NCBI GenBank assembly: GCA_900457075.1
Contig: UGYN01000002.1
Location: forward strand, 434,001-498,000
Length of the DNA stretch: 64,000 nt
Direction: 5' to 3'
From: Serratia quinivorans
GTDB taxonomy: Bacteria > Pseudomonadota > Gammaproteobacteria > Enterobacterales > Enterobacteriaceae
The first letter of the stretch is position 1. Every line of letters starts with the position of its first letter. Made by a program: the position numbers and the translations under genes. The notes beneath the pieces were generated by a model that was given only the letters and a program-made list of their open reading frames with translations, did no database searches and was not told the DNA's origin. Positions 39,788-47,504 of the stretch are shown piece by piece.

Positions 39788-40492
39788 TCAAGCATACTCA
39801 TGTTCATGGAAGAACATTGGATCTCCGTTGCTCTCCCCTATTGTTGTTAATATAGGTTGCAATTCATCACGAGTACACCCAAACTGCCAACAAACAAGAA
39901 TTCGTTTATCATTTAGATGTGCCTTATATGATTGCGTTCTATGTATAGTATCTGTACCATCAAAAAGAATTGCCTCACCTTCTTTATACTTATGTACAGT
40001 TGAAAGCTCATCATAGTTATCATAATCGTCACGATGAGCTGATGTCGTCTCTAAACCGCCGAAGTATGGCTGAAAAGGGAATAAGGGAGTAAGTAACGTA
40101 CCACTCTCATTCCCCTCCAATCCTTCATGATAGAAGTCAGAATGCCACCGTCCTGTTGGATAGCTACCAATCGTCTCAATAATATTTGCTTGCACAACTC
40201 GCATAGTTCCTCTGTCATTTCCGATGATATCTCTACTAAGCGCAAGCTCACAACCATCTAGAACATCACGAAAAATCTTCAAAGCGCCTGGTGACTTTGC
40301 AAAATACCATCTCATACTAACAGAGTTAAACTCCTCACTATAATCCTCATGTGCTTTGATGCCAATATCCACTGAAGGATCTAAAGAATCCCTAAGTATA
40401 TCTAAATATAACTCTCTTATAGGCTCAAGGGCATCAAATGAAAAAGCCAATTTTGTTACACCATTAGTTAGAAATTCACTTTTTTTTGACAT
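39788..40492 (-). CDS. 2-oxoglutarate/Fe(II)-dependent oxygenase of the repeat-peptide operon
   Basis: Protein of 234 aa with the facial-triad pattern of non-heme iron oxygenases: H117-x-D119 in RWHSDFYHEG, distal H184 in DGTDTIHRTQSY, and R197 (NDKRILVCWQF) 13 residues later, placed to bind the 2-oxoglutarate carboxylate. The sequence between is compatible with a double-stranded beta-helix (GEAILFDGTDTIH). No signal peptide or membrane helix. AAGGAT precedes the ATG. It is the last gene of a minus-strand operon behind the MAAETKPAR repeat gene. I infer that it hydroxylates or otherwise oxidises that peptide (Lys, Pro or Met are candidates), but a small-molecule substrate cannot be excluded. 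Strongly AT-rich codon use marks foreign origin. Confidence 0.82.
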   Translation of the reverse strand: MSKKSEFLTNGVTKLAFSFDALEPIRELYLDILRDSLDPSVDIGIKAHEDYSEEFNSVSMRWYFAKSPGALKIFRDVLDGCELALSRDIIGNDRGTMRVVQANIIETIGSYPTGRWHSDFYHEGLEGNESGTLLTPLFPFQPYFGGLETTSAHRDDYDNYDELSTVHKYKEGEAILFDGTDTIHRTQSYKAHLNDKRILVCWQFGCTRDELQPILTTIGESNGDPMFFHEHEYA

Positions 40493-40507
40493 GATTCATC
40501 CTTATTA

Positions 40508-40532
40508 AAGGCTCTTAGTACTTAAGAGCCTT
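40508..40532 (-). promoter_or_regulatory. Intercistronic hairpin between repeat gene and oxygenase
   Basis: AAGGCTCTTA/TAAGAGCCTT, a perfect 10-bp stem with a 5-nt loop, lies in the 55-nt gap between the precursor stop and the oxygenase start. No T-run follows in the transcribed direction, so it should attenuate or stabilise rather than fully terminate. Such stems between precursor and enzyme genes are common in ribosomal-peptide operons. Confidence 0.7.
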
Positions 40533-40547
40533 GTCATGGTTATTAGC

Positions 40548-41297
40548 TTACGCAAACGCCATATTATAACGAACTTCCGCCGCCATACGGCTGGCTTGGT
40601 TTCCGCCGCCATGCGGGCTGGCTTGGTTTCCGCTGCCATACGCGCTGGCTTGGTTTCCGCTGCCATACGCGCTGGCTTGGTTTCCGCCGCCATACGGGCT
40701 GGCTTGGTTTCCGCCGCCATGCGAGCTGGCTTGGTTTCCGCTGCCATGCGAGCTGGCTTGGGTTTCCGCTGCCATGCGAGCTGGCTTGGTTTCCGCTGCC
40801 ATGCGGGCTGGCTTGGTTTCCGCTGCCATGCGGGCTGGCTTGGTTTCCGCCGCCATGCGGGCTGGCTTGGTTTCCGCCGCCATGCGGGCTGGCTTGGTTT
40901 CCGCTGCCATACGCGCTGGCTTGGTTTCCGCTGCCATACGTGCTGGCTTGGTTTCCGCTGCCATACGCGCTGGCTTGGTTTCCGCTGCCATACGGGCTGG
41001 CTTGGTTTCCGCTGCCATACGGGCTGGCTTGGTTTCCGCTGCCATACGGGCTGGCTTGGTTTCCGCTGCCATACGGGCTGGCTTGGTTTCCGCTGCCATA
41101 CGCGCTGGCTTGGTTTCCGCTGCCATACGGGCTGGCTTGGTTTCCGCTGCCATACGCGCTGGCTTGGTTTCCGCTGCCATACGCGCTGGCTTGGTTTCCG
41201 CTGCCATACGCGCTGGCTTGGTTTCCGCTGCCATACGCGCTGGCTTGGTTTCTGCTGCTAAACGATTTTTTTTACCCACAATGCTTACATTTTGCAT
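40548..41297 (-). CDS. Tandem-repeat protein, 25 x MAAETKPAR; candidate multicore precursor peptide
   Basis: Open frame of 249 aa: a 12-residue head MQNVSIVGKKNR, a first unit LAAETKPAR, repeated MAAETKPAR units and a tail MAAEVRYNMAFA. AAGGA lies 9 nt upstream of the ATG. In the current read, one extra G near 40759-40761 and one missing base near 40588-40590 shift about six units into a second frame (QASxxGxGN units). The two changes compensate, so head and tail share one frame and the gene stays open. With both corrected, all units read MAAETKPAR. The unit is hydrophilic, with Lys and Arg as possible protease sites and no Cys, Ser or aromatic residue. There is no recognisable leader peptide or signal sequence. 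Neighbours are an MFS exporter upstream and a 2OG oxygenase downstream on the same strand. No known protein family is recognised. Confidence 0.75.
   Translation of the reverse strand: MQNVSIVGKKNRLAAETKPARMAAETKPARMAAETKPARMAAETKPARMAAETKPARMAAETKPARMAAETKPARMAAETKPARMAAETKPARMAAETKPARMAAETKPARMAAETKPARMAAETKPARMAAETKPARMAAETKPARMAAETKPARMAAETKPARMAAETKPARMAAETQASSHGSGNQASSHGGGNQASPYGGGNQASAYGSGNQASAYGSGNQASPHGGGNQASRMAAEVRYNMAFA
40587..41261 (-). repeat. 25 tandem 27-bp repeats
   Basis: Twenty-five copies of a 27-bp unit (each contains GGCTTGG on the plus strand) with no spacers. On the minus strand the unit encodes M-A-A-E-T-K-P-A-R. Differences between units fall at third codon positions: the Ala before Arg uses GCG, GCC, GCT and GCA; Arg uses CGT or CGC; the first Ala uses GCA or GCG. 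The first unit has Leu (TTA) in place of Met. The block is markedly GC-richer than the AT-rich genes on both sides. Confidence 0.92.
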
Positions 41298-41398
41298 TTT
41301 ATCTGTCCTTAATAATGATTATTAATGCTAATAGTGCCTATGCACTCCTACGAACAATGCCCAATATAAATTTAGGCATTGAATTTATGACTACCCAA

Positions 41399-42641
41399 TT
41401 ATTTCTTATAAATAACCTTAGCAGTAAAATAGGTTGCAAGAACAATCGAAGCAATCGCAAAACAGAAAAGATAACTTGAAGATAAACTATAAAGATATGT
41501 ACCCATTGCAGGCCCTAAAACATACCCAAATGCAGAAGCACCAAAAAGAAAACCTGCAACGCCACTTTGCTCATCATTACTCACAGCCAATGATGCTGCT
41601 GACTGAATAGATGGAATCAGCATTCCAAACCCCACCCCCAGCAATCCTGAAGAAGCATTTATAACCATTGAATAATGATATGGGAAAATCATCCCCAAAA
41701 AACCCAACACACATGCAGAAGAACCAAAAAATAAGAAGTGCCTTAGCAGATGGTTTAAATATTTGAATGTAAACCAACTGAGTAAACACCATCGAAACAG
41801 CCATTATTGAAATAGTAATCCCGGTTTTAGCCACAGCTCTTGCCGGATCCAATGAAAATAGGTCCTGAATATAAAATGATATGGTTTGCTGGAAAGATGA
41901 AAAGGCTATGTAAGTTAAGGCGATCCCTATAAACACAGGAAGTACTCTTCCATCATTTATTCTGATGGTTTTATTTTCTTTCATCGACGCACTTACAGAT
42001 TCTACTTTATCTTTAGAAAGTACAAAAAAGCCCAATATGGTCCCAATAAAAGAAATCACTGCAGCCACATATATTGGCAATAACAGTGAGAATGAACCTA
42101 ATGACGAACCTAATAAAGGACCAATTATCGATCCAATACCATATGCGGACGCAATAAGTGCCATCCCCGCCCCACGTTCCTTTCTATTTGTACTTTCCGC
42201 AATATAGGTCATCGCCGAAGGATGAATTCCTGCTGTTAACGCTCCTGTTAAACATCTAACAAACAATAAAGACAAAAATGCTGCAGTGATAGAAAGGTAA
42301 TGACTCAAACTAATCTTTAAAACCAAAGCTAAAACCAACGTTCCTATCGTATAGAATATCATTCCAGCCAAGTAAGAATTCCTGCTCCCGAATGTTCTAA
42401 TTAGCTTTCCCCACATACCTGAGCACAGTGTTATAACTAATGCTGCAATTGTAACAATCATTCCAACACTAAACTCAGTCAAACCAATCTCTCTGCTCGC
42501 TGGCCCGAGGATGGTATAGAGTAATGTTTGCCCGATACCCACGCATACTAACCCTATAATTAGAGTTATATGATGCATTAGCTCTGGATTTGATTTGTTT
42601 TCTGATACATTAGCATCTGCTTGAGTCATCGATGTCAGCAT
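41399..42641 (-). pseudogene. MFS transporter of the repeat-peptide operon, one frameshift
   Basis: Major facilitator of about 410 aa with some twelve hydrophobic helices, probably an exporter of the drug:H+ antiporter type. The N-terminal part runs from 42641 or, more probably, 42629 (MTQADANVSENKS). It includes GMWGKLIRTFGSRNSYLAG in the loop 2-3 (motif A-like) region and GIHPSAMTYIAESTNRKERG in the central part. At about 41727-41732 a T-run one base short (on the minus strand) moves the reading frame. The C-terminal four helices continue in the next frame (MLGFLGMIFPYHYSM to the stop at 41399). Likely an intact gene with a homopolymer error. First gene of the operon; 101 nt separate it from the repeat gene. 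Confidence 0.82.
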
Positions 42642-43263
42642 CCGTCCATGTTAATGAATTGTTACCACATAAAACTACAAATGTTAAATGCGCCTTAAGA
42701 TTTGAGGTTAATTTATAACTAAATCAATTCAAAAACATTTTTGTTTAAAACGTTAAAAACAAAACTTAAAACCATTAAGAAACATAAAATGAATCACAAA
42801 ATGAAATTAATGACACTTAAATTGTAAAATTTTAGATTTTTATGCTTATAAAAACTTTCATCATAGAACATTTTCATACTATTAATAGCTACTCGTTTGA
42901 TATTGCATAACATTTTTCTAAACATAAAAATTCATTAAGATAATTCGTAACTAGTTCTTATGTGATTTTAGAAAAAAGTTGAAAACACCTGAAGTGTGGT
43001 CTACATGAAAGCTAGCTATAACTAATCTCTTTCTACTAACCTATTACCTTTACACCGCACTGCCCGCTTCATGTATCGCTTTTAATGCACTTGCATGATC
43101 CAGCGCGATCCGCGTCAGTGCTAACGCTGCGTATTCCTTATTATGGCTGGATCACATACGGGGAGCGGGTCAAGAATCCGACATTACTAACTGAGCGTTG
43201 TATCTAATCCTGGGGGCAGGTCATGGGTTTTTTATTGCCTGAATAAACTCCGCAGGAGAAAAA
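42642..43263. other. AT-rich right end of the island
   Basis: 622 nt without an intact gene. The operon promoter should lie in the very AT-rich first 300 nt. At about 43050-43148 (minus strand) a short open stretch reads NKEYAALALTRIALDHASAL and ends AIHEAGSAV-stop. It looks like the C-terminus of a lost gene but is not recognised. The right direct repeat is at 43225-43239. Confidence 0.5.
43225..43239 (+). repeat. Right direct repeat (putative attR)
   Basis: GGGTTTTTTATTGCC, a perfect 15-bp copy of the rybB-terminator sequence at 37305-37319, in the same orientation. Base composition returns to the GC-rich backbone within a few tens of bases to the right, so it marks the island's end. Confidence 0.65.
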
Positions 43264-44232
43264 TCACAGGGTTTGCGAGTAGCTAACCCATTTCGACATG
43301 TCCTGATGGGAGATATTTCCACCGCACACTACCATCCCAATGACGGCGTTAGCAGGAAGATTGGGGGCAATGGCCATAGCCGCAGGGATCAGCGTCCCGG
43401 ACGCCAGTTCAACCCATAATTTTGCATCTTCGCCAAAGGCCACCATTCCCTCTACCGCTGCCTTATCCGATACCACAACCACTTCCTCGATATAAGCTTG
43501 AGCATGGGCCAGCATCATTTCATCAATGACAGGCACGCCGAGGGTAGAGATAATTGAAGTCACCTCAATGTTCACCGGTTTGCCGGCGCGCAATGCCTGG
43601 TGCATCGAACTTGCCCCAGAGGTTTCAACCCCCCAAATTCTCATTTCTGGCTTTATGGCTTTTAGCGCAGTAGCCACACCAGCCAGCATACCGCCGCCGC
43701 CCACCGCAACCAGGACATCGGTAAGTTCCGGGCAATCGGCAATGAACTCAAGTGCCAGGGTTCCGTGTCCTTCAGCAATCAGCGAGTCGTTGCAATCATC
43801 AATGACTACGTATCCCTGGTCAGCCAAAGCCTTGGCCCGCTCAAACGCAGCGTGAACATCAGATTCCACGATAACAGAGCTGCCCAGTTCACCCACCCGG
43901 TCAATGGCGGTTGCCGGGGCACTTTTCGGCATAATAATAGTGACATCAGCCCCAAAGATCTTCGCCGCCTCGGCTATCGCAATGCCAAAATTACCGCCGC
44001 TCACCGCCACAAACCGGTTATCTTTAACATTATCCGCCAGGCTCAAAAATTTGTTAAGCACGCCCCTGGCTTTAAAAGAGCCCCCCAACTGAGTATTTTC
44101 AAGTTTCAGGAAAACCGGCCTCTGTAGTTTTTCAGTCAGTTTCGGTGCTGGAATAGTGGCGGTGCGAATAACTTTCCCGTTGAGCCGTTCTGCTGCTTCA
44201 GTAATGGCGCTAAATTCAATTAATTTTGTCAT
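43264..44232 (-). CDS. Threonine/serine dehydratase-like PLP enzyme
   Basis: Fold-type II PLP enzyme, 322 aa. FLKLENTQLGGSFKARG contains the Schiff-base lysine, VSGGNFGIAIAEAAK the phosphate-associated loop, and VAVGGGGMLAGVATALK the glycine-rich cofactor loop. This pattern is shared by catabolic threonine dehydratases, serine dehydratases, serine racemases and hydroxyaspartate dehydratases, so the substrate is open. There is no C-terminal ACT domain, arguing against a biosynthetic IlvA. Located just outside the island's right repeat. Confidence 0.85.
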   Translation of the reverse strand: MTKLIEFSAITEAAERLNGKVIRTATIPAPKLTEKLQRPVFLKLENTQLGGSFKARGVLNKFLSLADNVKDNRFVAVSGGNFGIAIAEAAKIFGADVTIIMPKSAPATAIDRVGELGSSVIVESDVHAAFERAKALADQGYVVIDDCNDSLIAEGHGTLALEFIADCPELTDVLVAVGGGGMLAGVATALKAIKPEMRIWGVETSGASSMHQALRAGKPVNIEVTSIISTLGVPVIDEMMLAHAQAYIEEVVVVSDKAAVEGMVAFGEDAKLWVELASGTLIPAAMAIAPNLPANAVIGMVVCGGNISHQDMSKWVSYSQTL

Positions 44233-44474
44233 TTTTGCCCAGTCAGGTGAATTTTATTGTTGCGCATATAAAGCTGACATTTTAATCCTGCAGCCTTTAT
44301 CGGAATACACGTCAAACTACAGACTTTTACTGCCGTTTTCTATTGCTTCACGCCAGGGTGCGATAAACAAAAAAAACCGTCCGAGGGGCAATGGCCAACG
44401 GCGCAATGCACTCTCCAGACGGGTTCATTTTCGGGTAATCACTTAGCCGTGCTAATGGTTAGCACGCATCGGTA

Positions 44475-44987
44475 TTACTTCTGTTCTGCCTTGCTGACGG
44501 TGTCTTCGGCTTTCCACACGCGGTATTTCACTTCCACGTCTTTCGGTGCGTAGACCACGATTGGCAGGCGGCTGTTGTAACGTTGCATGGCAGCGTCACC
44601 CAGGTTGGCAGCGATAAATTTCTGCTGTTTGGTATTGTCCGGGCAAGCCATCATGGTGGAAGCCGGCTCAGACAGTTTTTCCACTACCAGGTAGTCGTAA
44701 CCCCAACCGGAAAGGGTTTTGGTTTCCAGCGTACCGCCAATCATGTGGCGGTTACAGTCCACTTCCAGCGTTTTGCCAATCAGCAGTTCAACCTTGAAAT
44801 TCTCTTCGTGTTCCTGCTTCGGCAGGTAAATCACCTGGCGGCTCATGCCCTTTTCGGCTTTCGGGTAAGGAGCGACCTTTTCCAGCGGTTGCTTGCTGAT
44901 ATCGGTGTCTTCGGACGAGGTAGCAGCAATGGCGCTGGCGGAAACGGCCATCAGCAGGCCGGAAAATACAACGGATGCCTTGTTCAT
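44475..44987 (-). CDS. eco: Ecotin, periplasmic serine protease inhibitor
   Basis: Dimeric inhibitor of trypsin-fold proteases, 170 aa with a signal peptide ([16 protein letters not shown]). The reactive loop is [13 protein letters not shown] with Met at P1, as in E. coli ecotin. The two cysteines of the loop disulfide ([12 protein letters not shown] and MMACPD) and the C-terminal dimerisation strand ([11 protein letters not shown]) are present. It protects bacteria from host neutrophil elastase and digestive enzymes. Confidence 0.95.
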   Translation of the reverse strand: MNKASVVFSGLLMAVSASAIAATSSEDTDISKQPLEKVAPYPKAEKGMSRQVIYLPKQEHEENFKVELLIGKTLEVDCNRHMIGGTLETKTLSGWGYDYLVVEKLSEPASTMMACPDNTKQQKFIAANLGDAAMQRYNSRLPIVVYAPKDVEVKYRVWKAEDTVSKAEQK

Positions 44988-45128
44988 GTTTATATCCCTA
45001 CAATTTATTAAATGCTCCGGGCATAAGCTAATACACTACCGGCAAGCTCGCCAGTAGTTTAATCTTCTTTACAATATGCAATGGCCAGTGGCAATAACCC
45101 ACCAATGGCCATTAATTAGGGTAAATCA

Positions 45129-45968
45129 TTAACGAGTTGCGTTTTTGGCGATATAAGCTTTCACCACCTGATAGACATAATCCTGGCACGCCAGGCCAGT
45201 CTGCGGATCGTATTTACCCTGATTGGTTATATTGTTGGACAACACGCGGATGCCGACAAAAGGGATGTTGAAGGATGCGGCGATCTGCGCAGCGGAGGCG
45301 GTCTCCATCTCTTCAACCGAGGTATGATAGTTTTCGTGGAAGTAACCAATACGGTCCAGTTCACTGTTCCACACATCGGCGGAGCCGATAACCCCTTCAA
45401 CCACCTTGCCCTGTGTATAGCCACTCTTCACACTTTCAGCTATCGCCAACAGTTTGGCGTCAGCCGGAAACTGACGGATGCTGTGGGCATTTTTATCTTC
45501 ACCGGCACTGCCTTTCGAAGCCAGTAAATCCATCGGCTGCCATTGTCGCGAGTCACTGCCTTCCCCCGCCGCCTTCTTCGGTGTTTTAAACGCGCCCAGG
45601 CTGACCGAATACTTGCCCAATACGATGTCGTACACCTTCAGCGCCGGGTCGTGGCCACCGGCAGTTCCCTGATTGATAATTGCTACCGGATGAAATTGGG
45701 TTGCGGCAATAGCCGTCGCGGCCGCTGCATTCGACATGCCTTTCAGGGTTTCTGACACCACCACCGGATAGCCATCCACCGTGCCGCGCCAGAAACGCCA
45801 ACCGCCAATCTGCTCTTCACGCGGGTTTTCCAGGCGTTGGGCAAAACGTTCTGCCTCTACCGGCATCGCGCCCTGCACCACAATCGGCCCGGTAACCTGC
45901 GCTGATACCAAAGGGGAAAAAACCGCACTACAGGCTGCCAACAGCGCCAAATTCAATTTTCTTGTCAT
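45129..45968 (-). CDS. Secreted MTA/SAH nucleosidase-family protein
   Basis: Phosphorylase/nucleosidase (PNP_UDP_1) fold protein, 279 aa, with a Sec signal peptide (LNLALLAACSAVFSPLVSA). INQGTAGGHDP and VEEMETASAAQIA are the MTA/SAH nucleosidase motifs, including the ribose-binding Glu-Met-Glu and, further on, a loop where the catalytic Asp would lie (IRVLSNNITN, here Asn rather than Asp). The usual cytoplasmic Pfs has about 230 aa and no signal peptide, so this is a periplasmic paralogue. ATG at 45968 was taken over a GTG 6 nt earlier. Next to ecotin, same strand. Confidence 0.85.
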   Translation of the reverse strand: MTRKLNLALLAACSAVFSPLVSAQVTGPIVVQGAMPVEAERFAQRLENPREEQIGGWRFWRGTVDGYPVVVSETLKGMSNAAAATAIAATQFHPVAIINQGTAGGHDPALKVYDIVLGKYSVSLGAFKTPKKAAGEGSDSRQWQPMDLLASKGSAGEDKNAHSIRQFPADAKLLAIAESVKSGYTQGKVVEGVIGSADVWNSELDRIGYFHENYHTSVEEMETASAAQIAASFNIPFVGIRVLSNNITNQGKYDPQTGLACQDYVYQVVKAYIAKNATR

Positions 45969-46104
45969 CACCACATCATTCCAATAAAAAGCAAACGATT
46001 ACCTTAGCCGAAAGCCAATAATCCGCCTATTGCTTTCTTAAGCTCGGTACTCTGGGCATTAAGGTTTTCTTAAGACAGAATTATTACAGTGGCAACATCC
46101 GTTA

Positions 46105-46857
46105 ATGTCACCGAGCCTGCGCGTGAACCCAAAACCTTCATTAAATCAATCCTCAACAACACCCCAAATTAAGACTAACGCCCTTTACTCCCTGCCGGCA
46201 TCCTTTTACCGTTGGCAGGTTTTGGGATTGGTAGTCAGTGGCTTGCTGTTCCTTTGGCTGTCGCGTAACGAACAATTGGACTGGGCTGTCAGCAATTACT
46301 GGTTCGATGCCACCAGCGGACATTTCCCCTGGCAGAACGATCGCTGGCTGGACCTGATTAACCACCGTTTGCTGAAAATTGGCGTTATTACCGGTGCGGT
46401 GCTGGCGCTGTTTTGGGGCATTTACCGCCGTAACCCGCGCATGATCGTCAGCATGTTGCTGATCGGCATTGGCCCATTGGTGGTCGGCATTCTTAAAGCT
46501 ACCAGCGCACATTCCTGCCCATGGGATTTGATCGAATACGGCGGCAAGGCGATGTCCTACCCGCTGTTCGGCACCATTCCGACAGAGCCCGGGCCGGGCC
46601 GTTGCTTCCCTGGTGGTCATGCCTCCAGCGGTTTTGCGGTGATGGCGCTGTTTTTCCTGTTTTATCCGCAACGCCCGCGCCTGGCCTACTGGTGCTGGTT
46701 CGGCGGTATTGCGCTCGGCATGCTGATGGGTTTTGGTCAGGTGATGCGCGGCGCACATTTTCTTACCCATAACCTGTGGGCGGGTTGGTGGGTTTGGCTC
46801 AGCCAACTGGCTGTTTATTGGATGGTGAGCGGGTATCTCCGCCGCAAGACGAGGTAA
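46105..46857 (+). CDS. PAP2-family membrane phosphatase
   Basis: Phosphatidic-acid-phosphatase type 2 protein, 250 aa, six predicted helices. The three phosphatase motifs are visible: KATSAHSCPWD (weak motif 1 region), GRCFPGGHASSGFA (motif 2, with GGHAS) and RGAHFLTHNLWAG (motif 3, with the His of H-x4-H type). A long polar N-terminus of about 35 residues precedes the first helix. Substrate may be a lipid A, phosphatidylglycerol-phosphate or isoprenyl phosphate. The next gene, ybjG, starts 5 nt later, so they form an operon. Confidence 0.85.
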   Translation: MSPSLRVNPKPSLNQSSTTPQIKTNALYSLPASFYRWQVLGLVVSGLLFLWLSRNEQLDWAVSNYWFDATSGHFPWQNDRWLDLINHRLLKIGVITGAVLALFWGIYRRNPRMIVSMLLIGIGPLVVGILKATSAHSCPWDLIEYGGKAMSYPLFGTIPTEPGPGRCFPGGHASSGFAVMALFFLFYPQRPRLAYWCWFGGIALGMLMGFGQVMRGAHFLTHNLWAGWWVWLSQLAVYWMVSGYLRRKTR

Positions 46858-46862
46858 ATATT

Positions 46863-47468
46863 ATGGAGCAATTGAATTATCTTCTTTTCGCCTGGATCAA
46901 CGCGACCCCGGCGTCCCCCGAGTGGATGATTGATATCGCCACCTTTTTGGCGCGCGATCTGATCGCTATCGTACCTATGCTGATCGTTGGGCTATGGCTG
47001 TGGGGGCCGCAGAATCAACTGGTGTCGCAGCGTCAAGTGGTGGCCAAGACGACAATTGCTCTGCTGTTCGCCATGCTTGCCTCCGCGACCATTGGCATGC
47101 TGCTGCCGCACGAACGGCCGTTTGTGGCCGGTGTCGGTTATACTTTCCTGGCCCATGCGCCGGACAGCTCCTTCCCCAGCGATCACGGTACCGCCATCTT
47201 CACTTTCGCTCTGGCCTTTTTGTTCTGGCACCGGGTCTGGTCAGGCATTTTATTGCTGACTGTCGCGGCCGGCATTGCGTGGTCGCGCGTCTATCTGGGC
47301 GTACACTGGCCGCTGGATATGGTAGGCGGCTTCCTGCTCGGCCTGGTCGGCTGCCTGTTTGCTCAATTGGTCTGGAACCTGTTTGGCGATAGCATCGCCG
47401 ACAAACTGACGCGCCTATACCGCTTCCTGTTCGCCTTCCCGATCCGCAAGGGCTGGGTGAAAGAGTAA
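46863..47468 (+). CDS. ybjG: Undecaprenyl-diphosphate phosphatase YbjG (BcrC-type)
   Basis: PAP2 phosphatase of 201 aa that recycles C55-PP to C55-P for cell-wall synthesis and gives bacitracin tolerance. N-terminus MEQLNYLLFAWINATP. Motifs: PHERPF (motif 1), SFPSDHGTAIF (motif 2) and SRVYLGVHWPLDMVGG (motif 3). Orthologue of E. coli YbjG (198 aa), which is also located near deoR and dacC. Confidence 0.93.
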   Translation: MEQLNYLLFAWINATPASPEWMIDIATFLARDLIAIVPMLIVGLWLWGPQNQLVSQRQVVAKTTIALLFAMLASATIGMLLPHERPFVAGVGYTFLAHAPDSSFPSDHGTAIFTFALAFLFWHRVWSGILLLTVAAGIAWSRVYLGVHWPLDMVGGFLLGLVGCLFAQLVWNLFGDSIADKLTRLYRFLFAFPIRKGWVKE

Positions 47469-47504
47469 GCCTGTATTTTGGCCGGGGCGGCACCGCCCCG
47501 GTTA

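Noticed and set aside
40587..41261. CRISPR array
   Set aside because: The 27-bp units follow each other directly with no variable spacers and no cas genes are near; it is a coding tandem repeat.
40536..41479. Long plus-strand ORFs through the repeat array (GLVSAAIRA and LAWFPLPYA repeats)
   Set aside because: A 27-bp repeat without stops is open in several frames automatically. These frames lack ribosome-binding sites, unit changes alter residues in them (Ile/Met, Tyr/Cys), and they run against the operon's direction.
37314..43263. tRNA gene or intact integrase as island anchor
   Set aside because: No cloverleaf or tyrosine/serine recombinase reading frame was found; the sRNA terminator repeat is the only attachment signal seen.
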